Shown: positions 23,370 to 33,820, counted from the stretch's first letter. The stretch: DNA of 45,732 bases from Pseudomonadota bacterium (GCA_021808875.1 JAKBAU010000004.1:1-45732), one strand, 5' to 3'. The notes: generated by a model from the letters alone, not told the origin. Numbers and translations: made by a program.

Positions 23370-24386
23370 TTATTTGGCTGCGCTGTTCGCGCGCGCGGCT
23401 ATATCGGCGCACCGCGCCATGAGCGCCTCGAACGGCTCCGCGTCATCGAAGAGCAGCCCATCCTCGACCATGCGGGTATAGTCGTCCTTCAGCGCTTTTG
23501 CGCAATCGCCAGCCGGAACGAGGCGCAAGCCGCCGTTAACGGCCGCCGCGTAGTCGACCGGCGTGCGGTCGGCGGCCTTCTCCGCGAAGAACATCGACTT
23601 GTGGCGGGCGACAGCATTGGCCAGCTCGCGATCGGAGAAAGCTATTTCCCCAAACCCGACTTCATCCAACCTGACAACGTCGTGCCAGTGTCGCGCAAAA
23701 CGGTCGCCACGCAGCCGTTCCTGGAGACAGAAGACATGGATAGCGGTAGCCTTCTCCCAGAAGGTCCGCTCCGCGTGCATGACGCGCGGGCGCGCCGCCG
23801 GGAATATCAGCCCCTCGATCAGGCCGGCCCCATCGCAAACGACATCGCGTAGGCTTGCGGGTTCGCCCGTCGAGCGGGCGCCGAACTCTAGCATGACGCT
23901 GGGCGCGACATAGCCAGAACCGGCCGCGGTCGCCTCATAGTCGATGTAGAGCTTGTCACCCTCGACGCGAATGGCCGCCGCCAGACCCTCGGTAGCCAGC
24001 GCGTTCGCGATCACGGGCTGCACGGCCTCCGCGACCCAAACCGGCAACCGCCGGCGGACCTCGCTGGACCAGCGCTTTTCCTCGCTCCGGGCTTTCGGCA
24101 GGCCCTCGCCATTGTCCCCGACCAGATCGGGCGCGATCGCCCGAATGTCGTAGGTCAGATCCACATCCTCTGAGAACCGGTGGATGACTTGATAGGCTTT
24201 CGACAGCGACGTGCCGCCCTTGAATACCAGATGTTCCCCGAGCGGCGCGGCGTAGAGGGTCGCCAGCGCCCATACCACCCACACATCTTTTTCGAGGAGA
24301 TGGGTAGGACGGCCCGACCGGTCAGCGGCGACGCCCAACGCATCGCGCCGATCCTCAGCCGAAAGCTGGAGGAAGACGTCAGCCAT
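23370..24386 (-). CDS. abiEii: AbiEii-type nucleotidyltransferase toxin
   Basis: 338 residues from the ATG at 24386, which overlaps the antitoxin gene by 8 bp. The nucleotidyltransferase signature is complete: LVFKGGTSLSKAYQVI (GGTSLSK at 57-63), then RFSEDVDLTYD (71-80) with the acidic pair. Further family features are WEKATAIHVFCLQER and RFARHWHDVVRLDE. Family knowledge: AbiEii toxins modify RNA or nucleotides and cause bacteriostasis, giving abortive phage defence and plasmid stability. The gene looks intact. A longer frame from 24461 is not needed. Confidence 0.88.
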   Translation of the reverse strand: MADVFLQLSAEDRRDALGVAADRSGRPTHLLEKDVWVVWALATLYAAPLGEHLVFKGGTSLSKAYQVIHRFSEDVDLTYDIRAIAPDLVGDNGEGLPKARSEEKRWSSEVRRRLPVWVAEAVQPVIANALATEGLAAAIRVEGDKLYIDYEATAAGSGYVAPSVMLEFGARSTGEPASLRDVVCDGAGLIEGLIFPAARPRVMHAERTFWEKATAIHVFCLQERLRGDRFARHWHDVVRLDEVGFGEIAFSDRELANAVARHKSMFFAEKAADRTPVDYAAAVNGGLRLVPAGDCAKALKDDYTRMVEDGLLFDDAEPFEALMARCADIAARANSAAK

Positions 24387-24972
24387 AGGCCGCCTTTCCG
24401 ACGCACTGTGCGAGCCACGTTGGAAACTGCGGCGCTGCGGCGACCAGTTCGCCGAACACACCGGGCGACATCGTCCGCTTCAATGTCGTGAGCGCGGCCT
24501 CCGCCTTTTCCGGGCCAAGCCAAGCGAGCGCCCGCACGGCCTCCCCCGCCGGGCGGTTGGCCAGGGCCAGTTGCCAGCGCGGCGCGTGCCGTAATTCCAC
24601 AACCTGCCTGCCAAGGTGCATTTTCCGGCTGCGCCCGGAGGTCAGATAGACCGAGCGGATGGGCACCTGCGTCGTCAAGCCAAGGGCGTTCGCAGCAGCA
24701 GCGCCGTTCGAGACGATGATCTCCCCCTTTTGGGTCGCAAGGGCCTCGACAGCCTGCTCAACTGAAGGAGAGCGCGTGCCAAACCGGCTGGCGATGAGAC
24801 GCAGATAGACGCCGCGACCAGCGCGAATAAGCTGCCCGCGCTCCGACAAACGCGACAATGCCTGATCCACGGCCGCCCGGTTTCCGAGGTGGAGCAGGCC
24901 CTTGGCGGACACGGGGGCGCCTTCGGGCAGTCCCGTCGCATGAGCCAGAATCTGTTCGGTCAGCCGTGTCAT
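24379..24972 (-). CDS. abiEi: AbiEi-type antitoxin and autoregulator (DUF6088-like)
   Basis: 197 residues from the second of two adjacent ATGs (24972; AGGAG 7 nt upstream), or 198 from 24975. The N-terminal winged helix is visible as GLLHLGNRAAVDQALSRLSE, then RGQLIRAGRGVYLRLIASRF. A C-terminal region with IRSVYLTSGRSRKMHLGRQV follows. These match AbiEi/DUF6088 antitoxins, which neutralise AbiEii and repress their own promoter. A perfect 10-bp inverted repeat overlaps the promoter just upstream (24983-25012), as expected for autoregulation. It is first gene of the pair. Confidence 0.85.
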   Translation of the reverse strand: MTRLTEQILAHATGLPEGAPVSAKGLLHLGNRAAVDQALSRLSERGQLIRAGRGVYLRLIASRFGTRSPSVEQAVEALATQKGEIIVSNGAAAANALGLTTQVPIRSVYLTSGRSRKMHLGRQVVELRHAPRWQLALANRPAGEAVRALAWLGPEKAEAALTTLKRTMSPGVFGELVAAAPQFPTWLAQCVGKAAYG

Positions 24973-24982
24973 CATCTTTCTC

Positions 24983-25019
24983 CTGTCAGAAATATATACG
25001 ATTTTCTGACAGTTTTCAA
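24983..25019 (-). promoter_or_regulatory. abiE promoter with overlapping 10-bp inverted-repeat operator
   Basis: On the minus strand, -35 TTGAAA (25019-25014), a 17-bp spacer and -10 TATATT (24996-24991). CTGTCAGAAA (24983-24992) and its exact complement TTTCTGACAG (25003-25012) flank a 10-bp centre and cover the spacer and -10. A repressor bound there would block RNA polymerase. All sequence statements are direct; binding by AbiEi is inferred from family behaviour. Confidence 0.75.
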
Positions 25020-25108
25020 GGAAGCCCGCGGGAACAAGGCCGGATACCAGATCTCGTCGGACACCTTCTCATCATCAAGATCGTTGCCATCGATCGTCAG
25101 CATAGCGG

Positions 25109-25780
25109 TCAGACGGTAAAGTCGCCCATATCCTCCTTCGGCCCACGAGCGATGATTTTCAACATGCCGTCAGGCAGCGGGCGTTGCAGTGCCAATGCCT
25201 GCTCCAGCGGCGCGGTCATCCAAAGGTCGATCTCGGCGCGTGTCGTCAAAATGACTGGCATGGCCTTCTCGTGGATTGGCGCGACGTCGGCATTCGCTTG
25301 CGTCGTCAAAATGGCATAGAGGTCCGCTGTGACCTCGCCTTCTTTCATCTTCCGTACGGAAGTCCAGTTGGTCCACACGCCGGCAAAGAAGGCGAGCGGC
25401 CGGCTCTCATCGAGCGCAAACCACACTGGCGGACGCTTTCCATCGGCAAGAGGCCGCGGTTCCGGCTCGGCAAAAGAGGTGAAAGGCACCACGCAGCGAT
25501 GTTCGATAGTCATCCAGCGCCGCCAATAAGGCGCAGCCGGATTCCTGATGTTCGTCCAGCCACCATCCACTTTCTTACCCTTCAGCAGATTTGGCGGGGT
25601 CGGCATGCCCCAGCGTGCCATGGTCAGCTCACGGCCATCCGGCTGGTTGCGCACAATCGGCGCCGCATGGTCAGGATAAATGCCAGGCAAAGGCGGCAGA
25701 TTGCCCGTGCGATCGCGCATGGCGCCGGCGATTTCAGCAATTGCTTTCTGGCCTTTTGTCTCAGAGTAGAGATTACACAC
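25109..25780 (-). CDS. SRAP-domain protein (YedK/HMCES-like), abasic-site shield
   Basis: 223 residues. Cys2 (MCNLYSE) is the catalytic residue that bonds covalently to abasic sites in single-stranded DNA. The other active-site residues align by eye: Asn77 (TNIRN), Glu105 (TSFAEP) and His170 ([12 protein letters not shown]). WGMPTPP and HRCVVPF are further family signatures. Family knowledge: SRAP proteins protect abasic sites during replication. It is 12 bp downstream of a UvrD-like helicase on the same strand, so probably one operon, with a LexA box upstream. The grouping with a mutasome supports a damage-tolerance role. Confidence 0.9.
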   Translation of the reverse strand: MCNLYSETKGQKAIAEIAGAMRDRTGNLPPLPGIYPDHAAPIVRNQPDGRELTMARWGMPTPPNLLKGKKVDGGWTNIRNPAAPYWRRWMTIEHRCVVPFTSFAEPEPRPLADGKRPPVWFALDESRPLAFFAGVWTNWTSVRKMKEGEVTADLYAILTTQANADVAPIHEKAMPVILTTRAEIDLWMTAPLEQALALQRPLPDGMLKIIARGPKEDMGDFTV

Positions 25781-25792
25781 GTGCTACCGATC

Positions 25793-27955
25793 CTACTGCC
25801 ACATGTCACGCATGCGTGCGGCAACATCGACCTTGAAGTCCGGACTCAATGGCTGAATTGTGCCCGGCGCGGCGATGGGCCAGGCACGCTGCTCGAACAG
25901 GTCCAGCAAATCGGCGGGGATGAACCGTGTGCGTGCCGCGTAGACATGCCGATCCCCCATCGGCCGCTGCCCATGCGTAAAAAAGCGCTGCGGGACGATC
26001 ACATGCAGATCATCCTTCGCCCGTGTCAGACCGACATAGAACAGCCGCCGCTCTTCTTCGATCTCGTGCGATTGGCCGGTGCCGAGATCGGAAGGGATGC
26101 AGCCATCCACCACATTGAGCATGAAGACCGATTTGAATTCCTGACCCTTGGCCGAATGCATGGTTGAGAGAATGAGATAATCCTCATCCAGGTGTGGGAC
26201 ACCGGCCTGGTCGCTGGTGGCATCCGGCGGGTCGAGTGTCAGCTCGGTGAGGAAGCGTTCGCGGGACGGGTAGCCGGCGGCGATCTGCTCCAGCTGGAGC
26301 AGATCAGCCCGGCGCGTGATGGCATCCTCGTGACGCACCTCCAGATGCGGCTCGTACCAGAGCCGTGCCATCCCCAGCTCACCCGGCCAGCCAGCCCGGC
26401 CAGCACGAATTGCCAACACAGTTTCCACAAAGTTATCCCAGACTTCTCCACAGCGTTGCGGCGGTGGCGCCTTACGTAGTGCGGCAATCGGATCAGGTGC
26501 ACCCAGCATATGCTCAAGCACCCGCCCGGCCGATGTCGGCCCGACGCCAGGCAATAGTTGCATGACCCGAAACCCGGCGATCCGGTCGCGCGGATTCTGC
26601 ACCCAGCGCAGCAGCGCCAGCACGTCTTTCACATGCGCTGAGTCCAAAAATTTGAGCCCGCCGAACTTCACATAGGGGATGTTCCGGCGCGTCAGCTCGA
26701 CCTCCAACGCGCCGCTATGGTGCGAGGTACGGAACAAGACAGCCTGCTGTTTCAGCATTGTACCGGCCTCGCGGGCCTCCAGCACCTGCTCGACAACATA
26801 GCGGGCCTGGTCGGCTTCATCGCGCACGCTCACCAGCAACGGCCGGCGGGATGAGGCTCGGTCGGTCCAGAGATTCTTGGTAAAGCGCTCTTTGGTCATC
26901 CCGATAACGGCATTCGCCGCCTCCAAAATCGGCTGGGTCGAGCGGTAATTCTGCTCCAGCGTGATGATCCGGGCTGACGGCGCAAAATGTTTGGGAAAGT
27001 CGAGTATGTTCCGGACGGTGGCCCCCCGGAACGCATAGATCGATTGAGCGTCATCCCCAACCACCGTCAGCCGCTCGCCCGTGGGTTTCAGGCCAAGCAG
27101 GATCGAGGCTTGAAGCTTGTTCGTGTCCTGGTACTCGTCCACCGCGACATCGTCGAACCTGCTGGCAATATCCGCGGCGAGAGCCGGCGCGGCCATCATA
27201 TGAGACCAGTAGAGCAGCAGATCATCGTAATCGAGGATGGATTGCCGCTGCTTTGCTTCAACATAGGCGGCAAACAGCGCTTTCAGTTCAGCCTTCCAAT
27301 CTGCACACCAGCCGAAGGAATCGAATAGAACCTCGTCCAACGGCGTCTGCGTGTTGACGCAGCGGGAATAGATGGAGAGGCAGGTGCCTTTGGTCGGGAA
27401 GCGGCTCTCCGTCTTCGAATAGCCCAGCTCATGCCGGACGAGGTTCATCAGATCGGCAGAATCTTCGCGGTCATGGATCGTAAAATCCTCGGCCAAGCCG
27501 ATCCGGAGCGCGTATTCCCTGAGCAGCCGGGCACCGATTGCATGGAACGTTCCCGCCCAGGTCAGCCCGCTGATCAGAATTTCGGCCTTTGGCCCCATGG
27601 CATGAGCGGTAATCCGCTCGACCCGGTGGATCATCTCGGATGCCGCCCGGCGTGAGAAGGTCATCATCAGCATGCGTGCCGGGTCGGCACCGTTGACGAT
27701 GAGATGGGCCATACGGCGCGCCAATGTGTCCGTTTTGCCCGACCCAGCGCCGGCAATGACCAGCAGGGGTTGGTAGGCGCCGATCGTGCCCGAGCCAATC
27801 CCATGTTCCGCCGCCGCCCTCTGGGCCGGGTTCAGCTTGGCGAGATAATCGAGAGTATCGGGGGCCGGTTCCGATAATTTTTTTACCCCAGCTGAATCGC
27901 CCATGGTGGCGCAGATTCTCTCTTGTGGCTCAATGGGATCGGTCGAGACGCTCAT
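25793..27955 (-). CDS. UvrD/Rep-type superfamily 1 DNA helicase
   Basis: About 720 residues from the ATG at 27955; starts at 27976 or 27905 are also possible and none has a strong ribosome site. SF1A motifs are in order: Q motif LNPAQRAAAEHG, Walker A VIAGAGSGKTDTLARR (about 64-79), Walker B VAVDEYQDTNKLQ, VVGDDAQSIYAFRGA (motif III), LEQNYRSTQPIL (motif IV), STMHSAKGQEFKSVF and RRLFYVGLTRAKDDLHV (motifs V-VI). It would unwind DNA 3' to 5' during repair or plasmid replication. It is divergent from imuA across a LexA box and leads into the SRAP gene. Confidence 0.92.
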   Translation of the reverse strand: MSVSTDPIEPQERICATMGDSAGVKKLSEPAPDTLDYLAKLNPAQRAAAEHGIGSGTIGAYQPLLVIAGAGSGKTDTLARRMAHLIVNGADPARMLMMTFSRRAASEMIHRVERITAHAMGPKAEILISGLTWAGTFHAIGARLLREYALRIGLAEDFTIHDREDSADLMNLVRHELGYSKTESRFPTKGTCLSIYSRCVNTQTPLDEVLFDSFGWCADWKAELKALFAAYVEAKQRQSILDYDDLLLYWSHMMAAPALAADIASRFDDVAVDEYQDTNKLQASILLGLKPTGERLTVVGDDAQSIYAFRGATVRNILDFPKHFAPSARIITLEQNYRSTQPILEAANAVIGMTKERFTKNLWTDRASSRRPLLVSVRDEADQARYVVEQVLEAREAGTMLKQQAVLFRTSHHSGALEVELTRRNIPYVKFGGLKFLDSAHVKDVLALLRWVQNPRDRIAGFRVMQLLPGVGPTSAGRVLEHMLGAPDPIAALRKAPPPQRCGEVWDNFVETVLAIRAGRAGWPGELGMARLWYEPHLEVRHEDAITRRADLLQLEQIAAGYPSRERFLTELTLDPPDATSDQAGVPHLDEDYLILSTMHSAKGQEFKSVFMLNVVDGCIPSDLGTGQSHEIEEERRLFYVGLTRAKDDLHVIVPQRFFTHGQRPMGDRHVYAARTRFIPADLLDLFEQRAWPIAAPGTIQPLSPDFKVDVAARMRDMWQ

Positions 27956-28030
27956 ATCACGGGTCAGTTCGGTCATAGGGGACGCGGGTTGAAGCAAACA
28001 TTTCCAGCTTGACTCCTCCTAGCAGGAGGA

Positions 28031-28045
28031 GAACATAAAGAGAAC
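28031..28045. promoter_or_regulatory. LexA (SOS) box GAAC-N7-GAAC
   Basis: GAAC at 28031-28034 and GAAC at 28042-28045 are separated by exactly 7 bp (ATAAAGA). GAAC-N7-GAAC (or its complement GTTC-N7-GTTC) is the established LexA site of alphaproteobacteria. It lies 32 bp before the imuA start and about 75 bp from the divergent helicase start, so it could control both units. A CTCCT-AGC-AGGAG inverted repeat lies just before it. Confidence 0.8.
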
Positions 28046-28076
28046 TCTTTTTCTCTATTCTTGAAAGGCTCTCTGC

Positions 28077-28829
28077 GTGCAGCCCCTGCCCGCGATCGAT
28101 GTTCTGCGCGACAAAATCCGGCGAATTGAATCCATTACGCGGCGCGCCTCCGGTGTGTTGCCGTTCGGCGTGGCGGAGATGGACCGGCGTCTGCCCGGCG
28201 GCGGTCTGGCGCGCGGGGCGCTGCATGAGGTTGCTGGCGGCGGTAATGGCACCGTGCATGGCGCGGCGGCGGCCTTGTTCGCCACAGGGATCGCAGCGCG
28301 TAGCGGCGGCCCTGTCCTCTGGTGCATTGCCCGGTCGGACCTGTTCGCACCGGCCATGGCGCAGGCCGGCCTGCCGCAGGACCGGCTCGTCTACGCCGAA
28401 GCGGGGAACGAAGAGGGCGTGCTCGCCTGTTTTGAGGAGGGGTTGCGCCATAACGGGCTGAGCGCGGTGGTGGCCGAGGTCACACGCTTCTCGCTCACCA
28501 ATTCCCGGCGGTTGCAGCTGGCGGCCGAGGCGGGCGGAACCATTGGCATCGCACTGCGCCGCTGGCGGCACCAGGCGGACGCCGTGGATTTTGGCCAGGC
28601 GACGGCCTCGGCCACGCGCTGGCGAGTGACAGCCCTCCCGCAGGTTTCATCATCAGCGCCGGGCCTGGAACGGGCACGCTGGCAGGTCGAATTGATCCGG
28701 TGCCGCGGCGGCGGGAGCGCTGATTTTATCGTGGGAGCTTGTGATGAGCAGGGTCGTCTCAGTCTTCCTGCCGAGCTGGCCGACCGACAGGCTGGCGCGG
28801 GCCATGGGGGACAGCGCGCCGTCGGATGA
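28077..28829 (+). CDS. imuA: ImuA, mutasome accessory protein
   Basis: 250 residues from the GTG at 28077, with GAAAGG 8 nt upstream. ImuA is a RecA-related protein of the damage-inducible mutasome. Visible features: ITRRASGVLPFGVAEMDRRL then PGGGLARGALHEVAG (family start), GGPVLWCIARSDLFAPAMAQ, and LRRWRHQADAVDF with RWQVELIRCRGG near the end. The usual catalytic Walker A lysine motif is absent, as is normal for ImuA. It overlaps imuB by 86 bp and belongs to the LexA-controlled imuA-imuB-dnaE2 operon. The C-terminal tail after GGGSADFIV looks less conserved. Confidence 0.88.
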   Translation: MQPLPAIDVLRDKIRRIESITRRASGVLPFGVAEMDRRLPGGGLARGALHEVAGGGNGTVHGAAAALFATGIAARSGGPVLWCIARSDLFAPAMAQAGLPQDRLVYAEAGNEEGVLACFEEGLRHNGLSAVVAEVTRFSLTNSRRLQLAAEAGGTIGIALRRWRHQADAVDFGQATASATRWRVTALPQVSSSAPGLERARWQVELIRCRGGGSADFIVGACDEQGRLSLPAELADRQAGAGHGGQRAVG

Positions 28830-30279
28830 CGCGCCGCTGATTCTGGCGCGCCGCGACGGCAATCGCCGGATCATCCATGCGCGCAACCGGGCGGCACAGC
28901 TGAAAGGTTTGCGGATCGGTATGGCTGTCTCGCAGGCCCAGGCCATGCTGCCTGGTCTCACCGTGATGGATGCCGATTTGGCGGCCGACCAAGCCAGCCT
29001 GGACTCCCTCGCAGAATGGGCCCTTCAACATTTTTCTCCGGTCGCCGCGGCGGACGCGCCAGATGGCATCGTCATCGATGTCACTGGCGCCACGCATCTG
29101 CATGGCGGCGAGGACGCGATGCTGGACAAGATGATCGCGCGGCTGCGCACCGCCGGCATCACCGCGCGCGCCGCCATGGCCGATACATGGGGCGCAGCCC
29201 ATGCCTTTGCGCGCTATGGGCAATTTGCCCGCGGGCAAACGAACCTCATCGTCCCGCCCGGCATGAGTGCCGCGCTGGTCCAAAATCTGCCGCTCCAGTC
29301 GCTGCGCCTGACGCCGGTCATGGTGGATCAGCTGCACAGGCTCGGCTTCGAGCTGATCGATGATCTGGCGAAGCAGCCCCGCGCACCTTTCTCGCTGCGG
29401 TTCGGGCCGGCACTGCATGTGCGGCTCGACCAGGCGCTGGGCACGCTCAATGAGATGATCGAGCCCGTGCGTCTGCCGGAACTCATCGAAGTGCGGCAAA
29501 GCTTTGCTGAGCCGATCAGCGCACCCGAGACGCTCGCGCGCTACACCGGTATACTTACGGCCGAACTTTGCGAAACCCTCGAAGCCCGAAACCTTGGCGC
29601 GCGCAAGCTCGATCTGATTTTTCAACGTGTCGATAACCAGGTCGAGGCGATCCGGATCGGCACGTCTGCACCTCTTCATGACGTCAAACGCCTAACCCGG
29701 CTGCTTTGCGACAAACTTGAAACCATCGACCCCGGTTTCGGTGTCGATGTCATGAGCTTGCGCGTCCCGCTGGCCGAGCCGTTCGCAGGCAAGCAGCTCG
29801 TCTCGCTCGTGGCGGAGGATGGGCTTGCCGACATCTCCGACCTGATCGACACGCTCGCCAACCGGGTGGGAGGGCAAAACATCTACCGATGCGAGCCGGT
29901 CGAGAGCGAAGTGCCGGAGCGCTCGGTGCAGCGCGTCCCACCTCTATCACCGCCGTCAGGCAAGAGCTGGCAACAGCAATGGCCGCGGCCACCGCGCCTG
30001 CTGACACGGCCCGAACCGATCGAGACCATGGCCCTTATGCCGGACCATCCACCCGTGGCCTTCACCTGGAAGGGTGTGCGCCGCAAGATCAAGCGAGCGG
30101 ATGGGCCCGAACGCATTTTTGGCGAATGGTGGAAGCGCCGCAACGAAGCCGTCGCGGTACGGGATTATTTTCAGGTTGAGGATGAGGCGGGGGAGCGCTT
30201 CTGGATCTACCGCGCCGGTGACGGCGAAGATCCGGAGACCGGATCGCATGCCTGGTTCCTGCACGGGTTTTTCGGATGA
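28744..30279 (+). CDS. imuB: ImuB, catalytically inactive Y-family polymerase-like protein
   Basis: 511 residues from the ATG at 28744 (a GTG precedes it). The start [20 protein letters not shown] and [40 protein letters not shown] match ImuB. The fold is that of DinB-type polymerases but the acidic catalytic residues are missing, so it acts as a clamp-binding bridge between ImuA and DnaE2. A short Gln/Trp stretch ([16 protein letters not shown]) follows the little-finger region, and the end WRRNEAV...[17 protein letters not shown] is typical. The stop overlaps dnaE2 by 4 nt. Confidence 0.9.
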   Translation: MSRVVSVFLPSWPTDRLARAMGDSAPSDDAPLILARRDGNRRIIHARNRAAQLKGLRIGMAVSQAQAMLPGLTVMDADLAADQASLDSLAEWALQHFSPVAAADAPDGIVIDVTGATHLHGGEDAMLDKMIARLRTAGITARAAMADTWGAAHAFARYGQFARGQTNLIVPPGMSAALVQNLPLQSLRLTPVMVDQLHRLGFELIDDLAKQPRAPFSLRFGPALHVRLDQALGTLNEMIEPVRLPELIEVRQSFAEPISAPETLARYTGILTAELCETLEARNLGARKLDLIFQRVDNQVEAIRIGTSAPLHDVKRLTRLLCDKLETIDPGFGVDVMSLRVPLAEPFAGKQLVSLVAEDGLADISDLIDTLANRVGGQNIYRCEPVESEVPERSVQRVPPLSPPSGKSWQQQWPRPPRLLTRPEPIETMALMPDHPPVAFTWKGVRRKIKRADGPERIFGEWWKRRNEAVAVRDYFQVEDEAGERFWIYRAGDGEDPETGSHAWFLHGFFG

Positions 30280-33200
30280 ACGGCGCCGGCTATGCCGAGC
30301 TGCAATGCAGCTCGCATTTTTCGTTCCTGCGTGGTGCCAGCTCATGCGGCGAATTGTTCGAACGCGCCGCGTCGCTGGGCATCGAGGCGCTGGCCATTAC
30401 GGACCGCAATTCGCTCGGTGGCATTGTCCGTGCACATGAGGCCGCGAAGGAACTTGGTGTTCGGCTGATCATCGGCTGCCGGCTCGATCTCGCCGACGGC
30501 ATGTCGCTGCTGGTCTACCCGACGGACCGCCCGGCCTATGCCCGGCTGTGCCGTCTGCTATCGCTCGGCAAGGGGCGCGCGGGCAAGGGCAAATGCGAGC
30601 TGCAGTGGCGGGATGTCGAGGCGTACAGCGAAGGGCTGATCGCGGTGCTCGTACCGGACGAAGCCGATGACGGATGCGCGCAATACTTGCACAAGCTGGC
30701 CCGGGTCTTTGGCGATCGTGCCTATTTGGCCCTGACCCTGCGCCGCCGGCCGGGCGATGCGCGGCGGCTGCAAGAACTGGCCAATCTGGCGGCGAGGGCT
30801 GGGGTGCCCACCGTCGCCACAAACGACGTTCTGTTCCATACCCCGGAGCGCCGCATGCTGCAGGATGTGGTCACCTGCATCCGCCATGGCTGCACCATCG
30901 ACGAGCTGGGTTTTAAGCGCGAGCGCTATGCCGATCGTTATCTGAAGCCGCCGGCGGAGATGGCACGCCTGTTCCGGCATCACCCGGAAGCTGTGGCGCG
31001 CACGCTCGATCTGGCCGCGCGTTGCCGCTTCTCCCTGGACGAGCTCGCCTACCAATATCCGGAGGAGCGGCTGCTGCCAGACCTCACACCGCAACAGGCG
31101 CTGGAGAAGCTGACGTGGGAAGGGGCGGCGCAAAGATTTCCGGACGGCGTGCCGCATGATGTCGCCGCGACGCTGCGCCACGAGCTCGGCCTGATCAAGC
31201 GGTTGGACTATGCGCCTTACTTCCTCACGGTGAATGCCATTGTCCGCTTCGCTCGCAGCAGAGACATTCTCTGCCAGGGGCGCGGCTCCGCCGCCAATTC
31301 CGCCGTCTGCTATGTTCTCGGAATCACCTCGATCGATCCAGCACGAAATGATTTGCTGTTCGAGCGGTTCATCTCCGAGGAACGCCGCGAACCACCGGAC
31401 ATCGATGTGGATTTCGAGCATGAGCGGCGCGAGACTGTCATCCAGTGGGTGTATGACACCTATGGCCGTGACCGGGCTGCACTCTGCGCGGTCGTCATCC
31501 GCTACCGGGCAAAGGGCGCGCTGCGCGATGTCGGCAAGGCGCTCGGCCTGCCGGAAGATTTGATCGCCCAGCTGAGCGGCCAGCTCTCCGGCTGGTCGCG
31601 CAAGGGGCTCGATCCTGCCCAGGCAAAGGAGCTGGGCCTCAATCTGGAGGATCATCGCCTGCAGCTAACCCTCGAACTTGCCGGCCAACTCATCGGCGCG
31701 CCGCGGCATCTCTCTCAGCATCCTGGCGGGTTCGTGCTCACACGGGACCGGCTGGACGAGCTGGTACCGATCGAGCCGGCGGCGATGGAGAACCGGCAGG
31801 TCATCGAATGGGACAAGGATGACATCGACATCCTCAAATTCATGAAAGTGGATTGCCTGGCGCTCGGCATGCTCTCCTGCATGAAGCGCGCCTTCGATCT
31901 GCTGGCGGCCCATAAGGACCTGCCTCTCGACCTCGCCAGCATCCCGGCAGAGGACCCGCCGACCTATGCCATGATCCGCAGGGCTGACACGATCGGCGTG
32001 TTCCAGATCGAGAGCCGGGCGCAGATGTCGATGCTGCCCCGACTGAAGCCACGCACCTTCTACGACCTCGTGGTCGAAGTCGCGATCGTCCGGCCTGGCC
32101 CGATCCAGGGCGACATGGTGCATCCCTATTTGAAACGGCGCGAGAAACAGGAAGAGGTGACATACCCCTCGCCGGAGCTGGAGAAGGTGCTCGGCAAGAC
32201 GCTGGGCGTGCCTTTGTTCCAGGAGCAGGCCATGCGTTTGGCCATCGAATGCGCCGGCTTCACGCCATCTGAGGCCGACCAACTCCGCCGTGCCATGGCG
32301 ACCTTCAAGAACACCGGCACGATCGACAGGTTCAGGGACAAACTGATCACCGGCATGGTGGCGCGGGGCTATGAGGCGGCATTTGCTGAGCGCATCTTCT
32401 CGCAGCTGGAAGGGTTCGGTTCATACGGATTTCCCGAAAGCCACGCCGCATCCTTCGCACTGCTGGCCTATGCCTCGTCCTGGCTCAAATGCCACCATCC
32501 AGACGCGTTTTGTGTAGCGCTGCTGAATTCACAGCCGATGGGTTTCTACGCGCCGGCGCAGCTCGTGCGCGACGCGCGTGAGCACGGGGTGGAGGTCCTG
32601 CCCATCTGCATCAACGCGTCACGGTGGGACTGCACGCTGGAGCCGACGGCGGAGGGGGATCGGTTCGCCGTGCGGCTGGGAATGCGGATGGTGAAGGGGC
32701 TGGTAAATGCTCATGCCGCGGCGCTGATCAGTGCGCGAGCGGACAGACCCTATGTCTCGGTCGATGATCTCTGGCGGCGGGCAAGCGTTCCGGCCACCGC
32801 ACTGGTCAGCCTCGCCGAGGCGGATGCCTTCCGGCCAGGGCTCGGGCTCGGCCGACGGGAGGCACAATGGACGCTCAAGGGGCTCAGAGATGAGCCCCTA
32901 CCGCTATTTGCTGCCGCTTCGGATCGCACTGCTGCCAGTGGAATGGTCGAGGAACTGGTTGAACCCGCCATCATGCTGCGGCCGATGACTGCAGGCGGCG
33001 AGGTCGTGGAGGATTATCATCAAATTGGGCTTTCCTTGCGCGCACATCCTTTGCGCTTTCTCCGGGCAGAACTCGCCGCAGATGAGGTCACGAGCTGCGC
33101 AGATGCCGTCGCACTGCCGGATGGCAAATGGGTCGAGACGGCGGGGCTCGTACTCGTACGGCAGCGGCCGGGTTCAGCGGAAGGTGTGGTCTTCATCACG

Positions 33201-33530
33201 ATTGAGGATGAAACGGGCGTGGCCAATCTTGTCGTATGGCCAGATGTTTTTGAAAAATGTCGGCAGGTGATTTTGGCGGCGCGAATGCTCCGCATTGCAG
33301 GGCGCGTCCAGAAAGAAGGCGAGGTCATCCATATTGTGGCCCGGCGGTTGGCCGATGCCTCGAATCTTTTAGCGACGGTGGCATGGCGTCAAGGCTCTAC
33401 CCTTGAGAAGATTTCGTCCAAACCTCATCATACTTTGGATGATGAGTCAGCACGCTCCCATATAACAGGCTATGGAGCACGCCGACGAGGCGATGCAGCC
33501 ATCAAAGTGAATGTGCGGGATTTCAGGTGA
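30276..33530 (+). CDS. dnaE2: DnaE2, error-prone C-family DNA polymerase
   Basis: 1084 residues, full length for DnaE2. PHP domain at the start ([40 protein letters not shown]). Polymerase active-site acids lie in [20 protein letters not shown] and in [20 protein letters not shown]. Also present are [35 protein letters not shown] and an OB-fold near the end ([20 protein letters not shown]). It copies damaged DNA with ImuA/ImuB under SOS control and causes induced mutation. The last 50 residues (after LLATVAWRQ) differ from the usual RDFH-type ending. The ATG overlaps the imuB stop. Confidence 0.94.
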   Translation: MNGAGYAELQCSSHFSFLRGASSCGELFERAASLGIEALAITDRNSLGGIVRAHEAAKELGVRLIIGCRLDLADGMSLLVYPTDRPAYARLCRLLSLGKGRAGKGKCELQWRDVEAYSEGLIAVLVPDEADDGCAQYLHKLARVFGDRAYLALTLRRRPGDARRLQELANLAARAGVPTVATNDVLFHTPERRMLQDVVTCIRHGCTIDELGFKRERYADRYLKPPAEMARLFRHHPEAVARTLDLAARCRFSLDELAYQYPEERLLPDLTPQQALEKLTWEGAAQRFPDGVPHDVAATLRHELGLIKRLDYAPYFLTVNAIVRFARSRDILCQGRGSAANSAVCYVLGITSIDPARNDLLFERFISEERREPPDIDVDFEHERRETVIQWVYDTYGRDRAALCAVVIRYRAKGALRDVGKALGLPEDLIAQLSGQLSGWSRKGLDPAQAKELGLNLEDHRLQLTLELAGQLIGAPRHLSQHPGGFVLTRDRLDELVPIEPAAMENRQVIEWDKDDIDILKFMKVDCLALGMLSCMKRAFDLLAAHKDLPLDLASIPAEDPPTYAMIRRADTIGVFQIESRAQMSMLPRLKPRTFYDLVVEVAIVRPGPIQGDMVHPYLKRREKQEEVTYPSPELEKVLGKTLGVPLFQEQAMRLAIECAGFTPSEADQLRRAMATFKNTGTIDRFRDKLITGMVARGYEAAFAERIFSQLEGFGSYGFPESHAASFALLAYASSWLKCHHPDAFCVALLNSQPMGFYAPAQLVRDAREHGVEVLPICINASRWDCTLEPTAEGDRFAVRLGMRMVKGLVNAHAAALISARADRPYVSVDDLWRRASVPATALVSLAEADAFRPGLGLGRREAQWTLKGLRDEPLPLFAAASDRTAASGMVEELVEPAIMLRPMTAGGEVVEDYHQIGLSLRAHPLRFLRAELAADEVTSCADAVALPDGKWVETAGLVLVRQRPGSAEGVVFITIEDETGVANLVVWPDVFEKCRQVILAARMLRIAGRVQKEGEVIHIVARRLADASNLLATVAWRQGSTLEKISSKPHHTLDDESARSHITGYGARRRGDAAIKVNVRDFR

Positions 33531-33663
33531 TGCTGATCTGTATCGGCATGCCGAGTGGCTGAATTCACACGGATCATGTGCAATGCGCATGACGATGCAA
33601 AAGGCTGAGCAGGAAAAAGGCACATTTTCGAATGATACAGAAGAATGACGGTGATGTTCGCCC

Positions 33664-33699
33664 ATGAAAAAGGGCCGAACCCCGTGAGGAGTTCGACCC
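33664..33699 (-). terminator. Rho-independent terminator downstream of DUF736
   Basis: On the minus strand a hairpin with arms GGGTCGAAC / GTTCGGCCC (33699-33672, one mismatch, extended by CTCC/GGGG pairs) is followed by TTTTTC. It lies 130 bp past the DUF736 stop and is well placed to end that transcript. Confidence 0.7.
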
Positions 33700-33796
33700 A
33701 AACTCATGCGCCAGTGCCGTTGGCCGCATGCGATTAGTACGCGTCGTGACGATAAGATGCAAGTCTGTTCAGCATTCCACAGTTCCGCGCATCGTT

Positions 33797-33820
33797 GGCG
33801 GCGGGCTTTGGCCCGCCGCC
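33797..33820. terminator. Perfect GC hairpin between dnaE2 and DUF736
   Basis: GGCGGCGGGC (33797-33806) pairs perfectly with GCCCGCCGCC (33811-33820) around TTTG. On the plus strand it is followed by TTGCTT, so it could be a weak terminator for dnaE2 read-through and insulate the convergent DUF736 gene. Bases 33531-33796 otherwise show no gene. Confidence 0.5.

Noticed and set aside
25184..26167. Plus-strand frame across the SRAP and helicase genes
   Set aside because: It crosses two well-supported minus-strand genes and has no recognisable domain.
30558..31655. 365-codon minus-strand frame inside dnaE2
   Set aside because: Antisense shadow of the polymerase; no motif recognised.
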